64,000 nt of DNA from an uncultured Aquimarina sp. (GTDB lineage Bacteria > Bacteroidota > Bacteroidia > Flavobacteriales > Flavobacteriaceae): contig CANMKX010000010.1 of assembly GCA_947498595.1 (NCBI GenBank), positions 62,001 through 126,000 on the forward strand, in the 5' to 3' direction. Below, one piece after another: positions 34,104 through 43,851 of the stretch (positions within the stretch are counted from its first letter, which is position 1; every line of letters begins with the position of its first letter). A program made the translations under genes and the position numbers. A model generated the notes under the pieces. It worked only from the letters and a program-made list of their open reading frames with translations. It was not told where the DNA came from and ran no database searches.

Positions 34104-34774
34104 AAGAATTTACGATACTGATCTACTCTATAATCAAAGGTTGTATACAGAGGATTTTGTGCCTTACGATCTTTGTATAATAATTGGCTTCCTATAGCTC
34201 TATTGGCAGCACCAGAAGGTGCGGTTAATGATACTGTTTTAATAATACGCTTAGAACTACCAATCTTTGACTCATACAAATCAAACTCATGCACTTTAGG
34301 TGTTTTATCTTGTAATGCCTTTAGTTTTATTTCACGGGTTTTTAAATGTTTTCTAAAAAAATATTCTGGCCCGTTTTTACTATTTCCTCCTGTAAATAGT
34401 AATGTATCTATCGTAGGATATTTTTCTATATAGCTACATACATCTCTTAGCATTACAGTTTGCATTCCTAAATCGGAAGCATCTATTTTTTCTCGTTGGC
34501 AACTTGCTACAATATCGCACACTCCTATTTTTCTTTGCCTCAAAAAATCTTTTCGCTGCTGAATAGCTTCATCTGTTGTTTCAAAGATTAATTTCAAATC
34601 AAAAATACGATCCAAAACAGGCCATAATAACCCACTGATACTACCATAACAAAAATCAATATCACCTTTTTTTAATATCCCAGTAGCAAATCTAGGCGGA
34701 GGTAATGTACCTACTATTAATTTGGTAACTCCTACTGGAAAAAATGGTGGGTATGGGTGTTTGTGTTCAAACAT
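34100..34774 (-). CDS. Uracil-DNA glycosylase-superfamily protein
   Basis: About 224 residues from the ATG at 34774 (another ATG at 34795 adds seven residues). The UDG fold is suggested by LIVGTLPPPRFATGILKKGD near residue 20, an aromatic FCYGSISGLLWPVLDRIF, TLLFTGGNSKNGPEYFF in the middle, and SLTAPSGAANRAIG near the C-terminus, which fits the Ser-Pro-Ser-x-x-Asn-like motif of MUG/TDG-type glycosylases. The canonical catalytic positions are atypical, so base-excision activity is inferred only. Confidence 0.7.
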   Translation of the reverse strand: MFEHKHPYPPFFPVGVTKLIVGTLPPPRFATGILKKGDIDFCYGSISGLLWPVLDRIFDLKLIFETTDEAIQQRKDFLRQRKIGVCDIVASCQREKIDASDLGMQTVMLRDVCSYIEKYPTIDTLLFTGGNSKNGPEYFFRKHLKTREIKLKALQDKTPKVHEFDLYESKIGSSKRIIKTVSLTAPSGAANRAIGSQLLYKDRKAQNPLYTTFDYRVDQYRKFF

Positions 34775-34970
34775 TTTTTTAATAAATATAATCATCTCTC
34801 TATTATTGAAAGAATTCTATTACATATTCTTTTTATTATATATCGTTCAATTACATAACGTATTTCATCTCTTAAAAACAGTCTATTGAGTGTCAATTCA
34901 TTATCTTTTTTTGCTTTTATTTAACGTACAATTCATTCGTATTATGAGGTGTTAAATTAGTACTATTAGG

Positions 34971-34978
34971 TAACTTTG
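34971..34978 (+). promoter_or_regulatory. Putative -7 element for the lipocalin/OmpA unit
   Basis: TAACTTTG matches TAnnTTTG, 23 nt before the ATG at 35002; no clear -33 TTG is seen. Confidence 0.4.
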
Positions 34979-35001
34979 CCTACTTAAAAACACCATCATA
35001 T

Positions 35002-35472
35002 ATGAAAAAAATCTTAATGCTACTTATGGCAATTGCTATAGTTTCATGCTCGCCCACGCAAAAAACTATCATTGCAGCAAAAAAAACACTTAAAGGTAAT
35101 TGGTCTCTTAATACCATTACTTATAGTGAACCTGGGACATTTAATGTTACTCTCTATAATGACGCTACGGTTGATTGTATGACTGGTAGTACTTGGCGAT
35201 TTATACCTAATAATAATACTGGGTATTATAGCATTAACAATTGCGATTCAACTGGAAATAGAAATTTTAGATTTACTATTCCTCAGCCAGACGCAAACGG
35301 AACGTATAGTTTTTTGTTCAAACCTATAGATACAAAAAAACGTAGTACTAACGGTAATAAAGGTTATCGAATGTCATTAGCTCATCTAGACGATACTATT
35401 ATGACTTGGGAAATGAAAACCTCCCTCGAAGGAAAACCTTTTATCATTACCATGAATTTTTCTAAACTCTAA
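35002..35472 (+). CDS. Lipocalin-like lipoprotein
   Basis: 156 residues. Signal peptide with lipobox IVSC (Cys about residue 15). The mature part starts LKGNWSLNTITYSEPGTFNV, the GxW motif of lipocalin-type barrels, and continues as beta strands (TVDCMTGSTWRFIPNNNTGY, with a Cys pair). Lipocalins bind lipids or hydrophobic ligands in the cell envelope. The OmpA-family gene starts 9 nt after its stop, so the two form an operon, a pairing often seen in Bacteroidota. Confidence 0.82.
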   Translation: MKKILMLLMAIAIVSCSPTQKTIIAAKKTLKGNWSLNTITYSEPGTFNVTLYNDATVDCMTGSTWRFIPNNNTGYYSINNCDSTGNRNFRFTIPQPDANGTYSFLFKPIDTKKRSTNGNKGYRMSLAHLDDTIMTWEMKTSLEGKPFIITMNFSKL

Positions 35473-35481
35473 AAAAACATT

Positions 35482-36168
35482 ATGAAAATATATAAATCAA
35501 TAACAATTATCCTTGCACTTGCTTTAATAACTTCTGGTTGTGAAGCAATCAAAAATGCCAACAATACTCAAAAAGGTGCCGTAATTGGTAGCACATCTGG
35601 TGCTGTATTAGGAGGAGTTTTAGGTAATAATATTGGAAACAAAAAGAACTCTGCTCTAGGTGCTATTATCGGAGGAGTTGTAGGTGGTCTTGCTGGTGGG
35701 ATTATCGGTAAACAAATGGATAAGCAAGCACAAAAAATTGAAGAAGAAATAGATGGTGCAGAAGTTACTCGTGTAGGAGAAGGTATTAATGTAACTTTTG
35801 ACGAAAGTAGTGGGGTGTATTTTGCTACTAATAAATCAAATATCAATGCTAAATCTCAGACAAACTTAAACAAGCTGATTGCAATTTTTAAAGAATATCC
35901 AGATACAAATATTACTGTTGTTGGACATACTGATAATACTGGAAATGATGATTACAATATGGAATTATCTAGAAAAAGAGCCGAATCGGTAACGAATTAT
36001 CTTGTCTCTAAAGGGTTAAACAGATACCGCTTTAAAACCTATTGGCATGGAGAAACACAAGCTAAATTCACCAACGCAACTCCAGAAGGTAGAGCTAAAA
36101 ACCGAAGAGTTGAACTTGGTATCGTTGCAAACGAAACTATGAAACAACGCGCACAACAAGGAAACTAA
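35482..36168 (+). CDS. OmpA-family lipoprotein with glycine-zipper segment
   Basis: 228 residues. Signal peptide with lipobox TSGC (Cys about residue 20). A glycine zipper (GAVIGSTSGAVLGGVLGNNI, then GAIIGGVVGGLAGGIIGKQM) covers about 32-75, likely inserting in or stacking on a membrane. The C-terminal OmpA domain (about 105-215) has NITVVGHTDNTGNDDYNMEL and the peptidoglycan-binding SRKRAESVTNYLVSKGL...GRAKNRRVELGI. It tethers outer membrane to the cell wall. A strong terminator follows. Confidence 0.92.
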   Translation: MKIYKSITIILALALITSGCEAIKNANNTQKGAVIGSTSGAVLGGVLGNNIGNKKNSALGAIIGGVVGGLAGGIIGKQMDKQAQKIEEEIDGAEVTRVGEGINVTFDESSGVYFATNKSNINAKSQTNLNKLIAIFKEYPDTNITVVGHTDNTGNDDYNMELSRKRAESVTNYLVSKGLNRYRFKTYWHGETQAKFTNATPEGRAKNRRVELGIVANETMKQRAQQGN

Positions 36169-36190
36169 TCTATCTTTTAATACTATAAAG

Positions 36191-36221
36191 AAAAGCTATG
36201 TGTAACGCATAGCTTTTTTTT
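36191..36221 (+). terminator. Terminator after the OmpA-family gene
   Basis: AAAGCTATG / CATAGCTTT stem, 6-nt loop, then eight T residues. Confidence 0.85.
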
Positions 36222-36599
36222 ATCTATGTTTTTGATTATATTAATAATATAGCAATCTTAATAAATACCATTAATTACACTTTTAATATCTTTAGATTAT
36301 TTGGTAGGTAATATGAACTTAGAACTGGATACGAAACCCTTAAAATGTATCAAACCGTTTCTAAACTATTACAAACATAAAAGCATCCTAATAGTTATCC
36401 TAAGTAATTTCTATATTATTTATTATATATTTCCTAGTTATAACGCTACAAAACTCTAAACTTCGTTTTTACTTAGTAATTAAATGTTTATTCTTAAACA
36501 CATACAATAGCATCTTTCAAATTGTGAATATCTATCTTGTTTTTGTCTTTTTTGCCTAAAGCTAAATCCTATATTTGACATCCTTTAAAACAAATAAAT
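36222..36599. other. 378-bp intergenic region
   Basis: No coding frame or repeat seen. The right end holds TATATTTG at 36571-36578, a good -7 element for the DUF4494 gene, with TTTG stretches at 36543-36546 and 36552-36555 as possible -33 boxes (spacing 24 or 15, neither ideal). Confidence 0.5.
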
Positions 36600-37160
36600 A
36601 TGAGTGCAACTTGGTATGAATGCAAGGTGAAATACAGAAAACTTGATGAAACATCTGGTATCCAGAAAGTAAAAACAGAACCTTTTTTAGTAGATGCCAT
36701 TTCTTATACTGAAGCCGAAAGTAGAATTACTGAAGAAATGTCTGCTTATTTAAGTGATAGTGATGAAATTAAGATTATGAATATTAAGGTAGCTAATTAT
36801 GCTGAGATACATCCATTTGAAAATTCTGATAGATGGTTTAAGTCTCGAGTATCATTAATTGCTTTTGATGAAGAGAGCGGTAAAGAACGTAAAACAAATC
36901 AATATCTATTAATACAGGCTAACGATGTAAAGGAAGCTTATGAAAATACTGTAGGTGTTATGAGAGATACTATGGGTGAGTATACAATACCAGCTGTAGC
37001 TGAATCTCCTATTATAGACGTTTTTCCATATTTTTCTGGTGAAGAAGGTGAAATGGAACGTTTAGAAAAATTTAAAGCATTAAAAGATTCTGTACCAGAA
37101 GACAATTCTATAGATGAGGATTTAGAATTAGCAGATGTTCTTGCTGTTGAAAAAGAATAG
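36600..37160 (+). CDS. DUF4494 domain-containing protein
   Basis: 186 residues, acidic, cytoplasmic. It starts MSATWYECKVKYRKLDETSG and contains the duplicated family pattern: KTEPFLVDAISYTEAESRI in the first half and TNQYLLIQANDVKEAYENTV in the second, each followed by an acidic turn and a PFENS/IPAVAESPIIDVFPYF segment. The family is conserved in Bacteroidota and uncharacterised. Monocistronic, with a TATATTTG -7 element upstream and a hairpin downstream. Confidence 0.9.
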   Translation: MSATWYECKVKYRKLDETSGIQKVKTEPFLVDAISYTEAESRITEEMSAYLSDSDEIKIMNIKVANYAEIHPFENSDRWFKSRVSLIAFDEESGKERKTNQYLLIQANDVKEAYENTVGVMRDTMGEYTIPAVAESPIIDVFPYFSGEEGEMERLEKFKALKDSVPEDNSIDEDLELADVLAVEKE

Positions 37161-37198
37161 TTTAATTATTTTTTCAACATTCAGATATCAAATAATTT

Positions 37199-37238
37199 AA
37201 AAAAGGGTTGTCAAAATATTTTAACACCCTTTTTTAAT
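37199..37238 (+). terminator. Terminator after DUF4494 gene
   Basis: AAAAAGGGTTGT paired with AACACCCTTTTTT around an A/T loop; T run follows. Confidence 0.75.
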
Positions 37239-37296
37239 TTGTTAATATGTTCTTTTTTTCAATAAACCTTATACAATCTATAAGTTTTACTACACT

Positions 37297-38955
37297 TTAA
37301 AATTGAAAGTAAATAAATGGTTGAAAATCTGCTGCATAAGTTTGGTAACAGATAACAGCAACTATAACAGCTATACTTCCTTTAATAACTACGTGACTTT
37401 TTATAAAGAATGCTTCAATGCGGTCTTTTGTCGCATATGGTAACCAATGTGTTATATAACCAAGTAACATAATTCCAAACACCAATCGATACTCCCATAA
37501 AATGGTCAATGCATTTTGCCATCCCATATTATTCATTACTTGTTCATAGAATCGATCAATATGATCCATACTATTCCCTCTAAAATAAACACGTGTAAAT
37601 GTTATAAAAGTAAACGTTATAGCAATCTTCCATACTGTGGCAATGATATGTGTTGATGTATCGTAAGGACTGATACGTCTCCAATATTTATATACTAAAA
37701 TACCAAGCCCATTAAGTCCTCCCCAAACAACGAACTTCCACGAAGCTCCATGCCATAACCCTCCTATTAACATTGTTAATAGTACGTTGATATTGGTATT
37801 GATATGTTTTGCTATTTTGGCATAACTAAATGATAAAAATGCTATCAAAAAGATAATCCAAAAAACCAACATCGCTATCAAGAAATCTCCTACTGCAAAT
37901 AATATTCCTGCTATAAAAACTCCTGTAATCATAAAAGAAGCTGCCGTTCCATTACGATTACCTCCTAAAGGAATGTATAAATAATCTTTTAACCATGTGG
38001 ACAAAGAGATATGCCAACGTTTCCAAAAGTCACCACAATGAATGGCTTTATATGGTGAATTAAAATTTTTAGGCAATTTATATCCCATTAACAATGCCAA
38101 TCCAATTGCTATATCTGTATATCCTGAAAAATCACCATAAATCTGTAATGAGTATCCTATCATCGCCATAATATTGGTAAATCCAGAGAACATCTCAGGC
38201 ATGTCAAAAATTCTATCTAGAAAATTCATAGCTATAAAATCCGCAAAGATCATTTTCTTGATGAGTCCTTTTAAAATCATATAAGTACCTCGTCCAAACT
38301 CTTCTTTAGTTATTTCTATTTTTTTATGAATTTGAGGTACAAAATCTGCCGCTCTAACTATAGGTCCTGCTACTAATTGAGGAAAGAAACTGACAAAAAA
38401 ACCAAAATCGATAATAGAATTTAAAGGTTTTAATTGTTTTCGATAGATATCGACACTATAACTAATTGTCTGGAAAGTGTAAAAAGAAATACCTACAGGC
38501 AATATAATTGCGTCTACAGTAAAATAATCTACTTGTGCTATTCCATTTGCCCAGTATCCTAAAGCATTAAATACTTCGTATTTTGTTTGAAACAAATAAT
38601 TATACGAATCTGTAAAGAAATAAGCATATTTAAAATAGCATAAAGTTCCTAAGTTTACAATTACACTAAAAGTTACTAATACTTTTCGTTTGAGTTGAGA
38701 TGTGCTATTGTAAATTGTTTTCCCTAAAAAATAATCGTTGATAGTACTGAAAAGTAAAATCCCTATAAATAACCCACTAGTTTTGTAATAAAACAATAAA
38801 CTAATAGCAAAAAGATACGCACTACGCACATTCTTTTTGGCATATAGCAATGCATATATCAAATAGATTATAGCAAAAAATATCCAAAAATTTGCTTGCG
38901 TAAAAATCAATGGAAATTCTTCTGAAAAAGAAAATATGTCTATTAGTCTATTCAT
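37297..38955 (-). CDS. MBOAT-family O-acyltransferase (AlgI-like)
   Basis: 552 residues with about ten to twelve membrane helices. AlgI/DltB-like features: ILPVGISFYTFQTISYSVDI near 150, PQLVAGPIVRAADFVPQI near 195, the FGDFSGYTDIAIGLALLMGY type segment, GDFWKRWHISLSTWLKDYLY near 310, and the catalytic-His motif IGGLWHGASWKFVVWGGLNG near 397. These enzymes move acetyl groups across the inner membrane onto exported polysaccharides. Its start overlaps the end of the SGNH gene by 8 nt. Confidence 0.92.
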   Translation of the reverse strand: MNRLIDIFSFSEEFPLIFTQANFWIFFAIIYLIYALLYAKKNVRSAYLFAISLLFYYKTSGLFIGILLFSTINDYFLGKTIYNSTSQLKRKVLVTFSVIVNLGTLCYFKYAYFFTDSYNYLFQTKYEVFNALGYWANGIAQVDYFTVDAIILPVGISFYTFQTISYSVDIYRKQLKPLNSIIDFGFFVSFFPQLVAGPIVRAADFVPQIHKKIEITKEEFGRGTYMILKGLIKKMIFADFIAMNFLDRIFDMPEMFSGFTNIMAMIGYSLQIYGDFSGYTDIAIGLALLMGYKLPKNFNSPYKAIHCGDFWKRWHISLSTWLKDYLYIPLGGNRNGTAASFMITGVFIAGILFAVGDFLIAMLVFWIIFLIAFLSFSYAKIAKHINTNINVLLTMLIGGLWHGASWKFVVWGGLNGLGILVYKYWRRISPYDTSTHIIATVWKIAITFTFITFTRVYFRGNSMDHIDRFYEQVMNNMGWQNALTILWEYRLVFGIMLLGYITHWLPYATKDRIEAFFIKSHVVIKGSIAVIVAVICYQTYAADFQPFIYFQF

Positions 38956-40225
38956 TAATAATTTGGTTAAGAACAGTTTTAGGTTGCAAACCTAAGGAAG
39001 TTTCCCAAGAGTTAGTCAATGCTTCTAGTAATAAATCTGCTTTGATACTATAACCTCTTCTAGTAAAGTGAATTCGATCTTTGGGCATTAATTTATTTTC
39101 ATACCATTTTTGAGAAGAATTTAGTCCTCCCATTATTTCGTAAAAATCCCATACTGCCATACGATACTGCTTTGCTAATTCGTAAATCACTGTACGAGCT
39201 ACTCTAGTATTTGGATTAGGATATTTTTTCTTATAATATGAATCATTCGGGACTGTCAAGAGTATTGCCGCTTCTGGATTCGCTTTGAGTACGCTCTTAA
39301 TTAATTGCTCGTAGTAAGCTTTAAACTCGTCTGCATTGAACTCTATCATATAGGTATCATTTGTACCTATAGAAACGATAAAAAGATCTGGTGTATAAAG
39401 TTGTAATTGCTCTTCAAAATAACGGCATCGATCATAATAAGCAAAGCTAGCTCCGTTTACTCCTATGGTTGTATATTCGATACCATGAGCATCATTCATT
39501 AATTCTAATCCCATCATTAAGAATTCTGCTTCTTCACTATCTCCTATCTTTTCTACACAAAACTCAATCTCTTCTACTGTTTTATTCAGTTCAAATTCTA
39601 CATAATGTCCTTCTTTATTCTCTGTATGTGCCGCTACAATTAAACTATCTTTAAACTTAAGTTCATAATCAGAATTCCAGTCGTTATAAAAAATTCGGAT
39701 TTTATTAAAACTATAAGTATGTTCTTTATAATTACGGTAATTAGCTTGTACTTTTATATGCGATACCGAATCTTTAAAAACTGCTGTCACTCCAGATAGT
39801 CCCCAAGCAATACTATCTTTCATTACAGAGCAACGATATCCTTTCCATTCTCCATCATAATCGACTTTATAATTCCCTGGATTATTCGTTTTTGCCATGC
39901 GATACGGATATAAAAATCCACGTTGCCCTTTGGCTGTTGGGCTCATGTGTTGCAAATACGATCGTAATTTATTGGAATAAATATCTGCCTGAATATGAGA
40001 CCCCCCTATATGAAAAATATGAATATCATCTTCTTTGCCTTCTGCTATTGTATTTAACTTTTTATACAAGCGAGTAAATGCGGGTGAATCATCTGCATAT
40101 TTAATCTTATTTATTTTCCAGTCTACAAAATCATATTGTGACTTGACACTGTCTAATAAATATGTTTGTGCTATTGTTGATGTACTTATTAACAATAGTA
40201 TGCCCAGTAGGTTTTTATAAATCAT
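38948..40225 (-). CDS. SGNH/GDSL-type hydrolase or acetyltransferase, periplasmic
   Basis: 425 residues with a signal peptide (LLGILLLISTSTIAQT). SGNH blocks: I as FHIGGSHIQADIY (Gly-Gly-Ser-His in place of Gly-Asp-Ser) near 75, III as VSIGTNDTYMIEF near 285, V as PKDRIHFTRRGYSIKADLLL with Asp-x-x-His near 390. A carbohydrate-binding-like beta domain lies between I and III. In operon with MBOAT and a second SGNH gene (11-nt and 8-nt overlaps), it probably transfers or removes acetyl on a polysaccharide, like AlgJ/AlgX. Confidence 0.85.
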   Translation of the reverse strand: MIYKNLLGILLLISTSTIAQTYLLDSVKSQYDFVDWKINKIKYADDSPAFTRLYKKLNTIAEGKEDDIHIFHIGGSHIQADIYSNKLRSYLQHMSPTAKGQRGFLYPYRMAKTNNPGNYKVDYDGEWKGYRCSVMKDSIAWGLSGVTAVFKDSVSHIKVQANYRNYKEHTYSFNKIRIFYNDWNSDYELKFKDSLIVAAHTENKEGHYVEFELNKTVEEIEFCVEKIGDSEEAEFLMMGLELMNDAHGIEYTTIGVNGASFAYYDRCRYFEEQLQLYTPDLFIVSIGTNDTYMIEFNADEFKAYYEQLIKSVLKANPEAAILLTVPNDSYYKKKYPNPNTRVARTVIYELAKQYRMAVWDFYEIMGGLNSSQKWYENKLMPKDRIHFTRRGYSIKADLLLEALTNSWETSLGLQPKTVLNQIINE

Positions 40226-41738
40226 TCTCGTTTTTTGATTTGAGGTCTAAATACAAAGAGGTGAAAAATAATTCTGATATAATTTTGGTTCCTTTAGGAG
40301 TAAAATGAGTATAGTCACTACCTGCTAGTTTTTCGTCAACCCACAGTTTCATAGAACCTTTTCCTCCCATAGCATCGTACATACTCCAATAAGCCACTTC
40401 ATTTTTCAAACAAGTTTCCATAAGAGTTTCATTAAGATACGGTAACAATTTATAGGTTTCCATGGTTCCGTTAATCGATGTTGACATATCTGTAGGTCCA
40501 ATAAATAATACTTGAACTCCTTTAGTTCTTCGCTTAATCCACTTTATTTGATGAATTACATACTTGCTATAATTTTGAACTTCTGTTGAATCACTTAAAT
40601 ATGGAACAGTATTTCCTCCATATTGCATTATGATTATTTTGGGTTTAAGCTCTCTAGACATACGACTAAAATTAGTCGCACTAGATTTTGCAAATATCGT
40701 TCCTGAAGCTCCTCTCATTGCTACATTATCTATATGTACACCACGATTTGAGTCTAATGTTAATCCATAAAAATCTGCACTAATTTTCCCTTCAAGTTCT
40801 ATTCGTAAATTAGTAGGTGTTGCAGGTACTTTTATTTTATAATTATGATATTTACCGTCTGCTATTAGGCTATCTCTTTGGACTAGTTGATCGTTATTAT
40901 AAACTTTGATCGCTATAGGATCTAATGCATTTCCATAATGAAGTCCTATTTTATTGAATTTACGTAATCGTAAATATGATTTCTTAGTTTTCCCTACTGT
41001 AATTGTTGCTTTGTGTATAGGTAATGTATCCAAAGCTGTACTATCTGGCAACACTTCTACATAAGGTGTAAACCTTGATATGGACATATATGTTCCATAT
41101 TTTTTATGCGTAAACTTATCTTGTGTAGGATCAAATAATGCATATCGTTCCCAATTATCTGATGGAGTAACCTCTGCACTAATTTGTCTGTATACTTGTT
41201 TAATTGGAATAAACCCTGGACCATTACCTCCATAAAGACCTTGAAGCCTATTTCGCAAATAAGATGTGATTCGATCTCCTTCTAATTGCGAATCTCCATA
41301 ATGAATAATTCTACAGTTTTTACTACTTATTCTCTTTTTTAGCTCTTCAACAAAATTAGGTACACTATCTGGATAACGTATTCGTACAATTTGTGTCGTA
41401 TCAATTTTAGAGAAATCTATAATTTGTTTTGCAAACTTAACCTCTGGAGTTGTTTTTATACTATCCAAAGGTACAATCTCTTCTGGTGGTTCTTCTTCAA
41501 CCGGTACCACACTCGTCGTTACTATCTTAATCTGCTCTAGTGTTGCTACAGAATCATCTTTTATTTGTAAAAACTGTTGTGCTGTTGGATATTTTATAGA
41601 AATTCCTGAATATGAAAAACCGTCTTCTGCTTTATGTTCACTTTTGACAGCTTCTTCTTGACTTAAAAAAGTCAATCCAAATAATACTATAAGTGTTAGG
41701 ATTAAAAATAATGCTATTTGGATTGGTTTTATTTTCAA
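40215..41738 (-). CDS. SGNH/GDSL-type protein with N-terminal membrane anchor
   Basis: 507 residues. No ATG exists near the start; the frame begins with TTG at 41738, giving a membrane anchor IQIALFLILTLIVLFGLTFL at residues 7-26. A Pro/Glu-rich linker (VVPVEEEPPEEIVPLDS, about 80-97) follows. The SGNH domain has IIHYGDSQLEGDRITS near 143, MQYGGNTVPYL near 375 (Asn block III) and GSDYTHFTPKGTKIISELFF near 475. First gene of the acetylation operon; anchored in the inner membrane facing the periplasm. Confidence 0.83.
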   Translation of the reverse strand: MKIKPIQIALFLILTLIVLFGLTFLSQEEAVKSEHKAEDGFSYSGISIKYPTAQQFLQIKDDSVATLEQIKIVTTSVVPVEEEPPEEIVPLDSIKTTPEVKFAKQIIDFSKIDTTQIVRIRYPDSVPNFVEELKKRISSKNCRIIHYGDSQLEGDRITSYLRNRLQGLYGGNGPGFIPIKQVYRQISAEVTPSDNWERYALFDPTQDKFTHKKYGTYMSISRFTPYVEVLPDSTALDTLPIHKATITVGKTKKSYLRLRKFNKIGLHYGNALDPIAIKVYNNDQLVQRDSLIADGKYHNYKIKVPATPTNLRIELEGKISADFYGLTLDSNRGVHIDNVAMRGASGTIFAKSSATNFSRMSRELKPKIIIMQYGGNTVPYLSDSTEVQNYSKYVIHQIKWIKRRTKGVQVLFIGPTDMSTSINGTMETYKLLPYLNETLMETCLKNEVAYWSMYDAMGGKGSMKLWVDEKLAGSDYTHFTPKGTKIISELFFTSLYLDLKSKNENDL

Positions 41739-41812
41739 GTTTTATTTTTTATGGATTTATTGCTAAAGTAAAAACAATACTTTAGAATACTTTTGCACCG
41801 CAAAATATAATT

Positions 41813-42574
41813 TTATCTTACAAATACCAATTCATTCTCTTTGATACTATATTCTTCACTAAAACTATATCCATCATAATTAAATCCTTTAAGGTCTTCT
41901 ATTGTTTTAGCATCTGTGTCTATAATATAGCGTACCATCATTCCTCTGGCTCTTTTAGCAAAGAAACTAATCACTTTTAACTTATCATTTTTCCAATCTT
42001 TGAATATTGGAGTTATTACTGGTACTTTCAATATTTTGGTATCTACAGCTTTAAAATATTCTGTACTTGCTAGGTTTACAAATAATTCGTCATCTGTTAA
42101 CTCTTGATTAAGATTTGCTGCTAATTTATCTTTCCAAAATCCATAAAGATTCTTATGTGTTCCTACGGGCATTCTAGTCCCCATTTCTAATCGATACGGT
42201 TGTATCAAATCCAATGGTTTTAAAATCCCATACAACCCAGAAAGTATTCTTAATGTATTTTCTAGTACGGGTAGTTTTTCTGTTGGGATAGTGTAACTGT
42301 CAAGTCCTGTATATACATCTCCATTAAAAGAATATACTGCTGGTCTTGCATTGGTAGCCGTAAAGGGTAATTTCCAATCTTGATTTCGCTGCCAGTTAAG
42401 TTGTGATAACTTATCGCTAATATGCATTAAATCTCCTATCTCTTTAGGTGTTTTCTCTTTTAGTACTGTATTTAACTCTGTTGCTTCAGTAAGAAACGTT
42501 CCTTGCGTACTTTTAGTCGTTGGTAATGGAGATTCAAAATCTAATGATTTTGCAGGTGATATTACAATTTTCAT
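41813..42574 (-). CDS. yaaA: Peroxide stress protein YaaA
   Basis: 253 residues, full family length. Signature segments: [18 protein letters not shown] at the start, [10 protein letters not shown] near 80, [20 protein letters not shown] near 110, and [18 protein letters not shown] near 205. YaaA binds DNA and lowers intracellular iron availability during peroxide stress in E. coli. The gene is monocistronic with a well-formed promoter 95 nt upstream. Confidence 0.95.
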   Translation of the reverse strand: MKIVISPAKSLDFESPLPTTKSTQGTFLTEATELNTVLKEKTPKEIGDLMHISDKLSQLNWQRNQDWKLPFTATNARPAVYSFNGDVYTGLDSYTIPTEKLPVLENTLRILSGLYGILKPLDLIQPYRLEMGTRMPVGTHKNLYGFWKDKLAANLNQELTDDELFVNLASTEYFKAVDTKILKVPVITPIFKDWKNDKLKVISFFAKRARGMMVRYIIDTDAKTIEDLKGFNYDGYSFSEEYSIKENELVFVR

Positions 42575-42670
42575 AGCATTCCTTTTATTTTCTACTGTCT
42601 AGGTATTATTTCCTTTTCTTATTTTCAATAATATGATAAAATGATGATTCATTTTTTTCCTATTATACTT

Positions 42671-42700
42671 CAAAAATACGATTCGTTATTAATAAACAAA
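42671..42700 (-). promoter_or_regulatory. Promoter of yaaA
   Basis: On the minus strand TTTG (42700-42697) is followed after 18 nt by TATTTTTG (42678-42671), an excellent Bacteroidota promoter (TTTG-N18-TAnnTTTG). It predicts a leader of about 90 nt. Confidence 0.7.
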
Positions 42701-42771
42701 ATGGTTATTCTTTTTGTTATTGATACAAGGATTATTTTTTTCTATACCTCATCTGTATTTACTTAATCAAA

Positions 42772-42800
42772 AAACGTCAGTACTATTGATACTGACGTTT
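42772..42800 (-). terminator. Terminator after the pseudouridine synthase gene
   Basis: Perfect 11-bp stem AAACGTCAGTA / TACTGACGTTT, 7-nt loop, T-rich on the minus strand, 10 nt beyond the stop at 42810. Confidence 0.85.
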
Positions 42801-42809
42801 CTGTTCTCT

Positions 42810-43850
42810 TTATTTATTCTCTATTTGGTTTTTAGCATAATTACGCCATCGTTCAATACAAAGTACCATATCTTCTGGAATTTCTGTTTCAAAATTCATT
42901 TCCTCTCCGGTTACTGGATGTATAAACCCTAATGTTTTTGCATGAAGCGCTTGTCTTGGTAATACTTTAAAACAGTTTTCTACAAATTGTTTATATTTTG
43001 TAAATGTTGTTCCTTTTAATATTCGCTCACCACCATAACGCTCATCATTAAATAAAGTATGTCCTATATGCTTCATATGCACACGTATTTGATGTGTTCG
43101 ACCAGTTTCTAATTTACAAGAAACAAGTGTTACATATCCTAATCTCTCCAATACTTTAAAATGAGTTACGGCTGGTTTTCCTTTATCTTCTTCTTCTCCA
43201 AAAAAGACTGTATTTTGTAATCTATTTTTTGGATGACGTCCAATATTACCTTCTATCGTTCCTTCTTCATCTTCTATATTTCCCCATACAATAGCTACAT
43301 ATTCTCTTTTACTTGTTTTATCAAAAAACTGTTTTGCAAGATGTGTCATTGCTTCTTCAGTTTTAGCAATAACTAAGAGTCCACTAGTATCCTTATCTAT
43401 CCTATGTACCAACCCTGGGCGATCACTACTATTATTTGGTAAATTATCAAAATGGTGTATCAACGCGTTAATTAACGTTCCCGAATAATTCCCATGTCCT
43501 GGATGAACAACCATTCCTGCTGGCTTATTAACGACTAATAACGCTTCATCCTCGTATACAATATCTAGAGGAATATTTTCTGGCGTTAATAAGTTTTCAT
43601 ATGGTGGATGTTCAAATAATACGCGAACTACATCATTTGGTTTTACCTTATGATTTGATTTTACAGCGATATCATTTACAAAAACGCTTCCATCTTTTGC
43701 TGCTTGCTGAATTTTATTACGAGTTGCATTTTCGACAAAATTCATTAAAAATTTATCTACACGTAACGGTTCTTGTCCACTACTGGCAACAAATCTATAA
43801 TGCTCGTATAATTCGTCTTCGCTATTTTCTATTGGTCCTACTGTGCTCAT
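42810..43850 (-). CDS. rluD: RluA/RluD-family 23S rRNA pseudouridine synthase
   Basis: 346 residues. An N-terminal S4 domain (VDKFLMNFVENATRNKIQQA near 29) precedes the catalytic domain with GLVHRIDKDTSGLLVIAKTE near 145, holding the catalytic Asp, and TGRTHQIRVHMKHIGHTLFN near 252. RluD-type enzymes modify helix 69 of 23S rRNA; the exact target site is inferred. It follows the PASTA gene with one nucleotide between. Confidence 0.92.
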   Translation of the reverse strand: MSTVGPIENSEDELYEHYRFVASSGQEPLRVDKFLMNFVENATRNKIQQAAKDGSVFVNDIAVKSNHKVKPNDVVRVLFEHPPYENLLTPENIPLDIVYEDEALLVVNKPAGMVVHPGHGNYSGTLINALIHHFDNLPNNSSDRPGLVHRIDKDTSGLLVIAKTEEAMTHLAKQFFDKTSKREYVAIVWGNIEDEEGTIEGNIGRHPKNRLQNTVFFGEEEDKGKPAVTHFKVLERLGYVTLVSCKLETGRTHQIRVHMKHIGHTLFNDERYGGERILKGTTFTKYKQFVENCFKVLPRQALHAKTLGFIHPVTGEEMNFETEIPEDMVLCIERWRNYAKNQIENK

Positions 43851-43851
43851 C

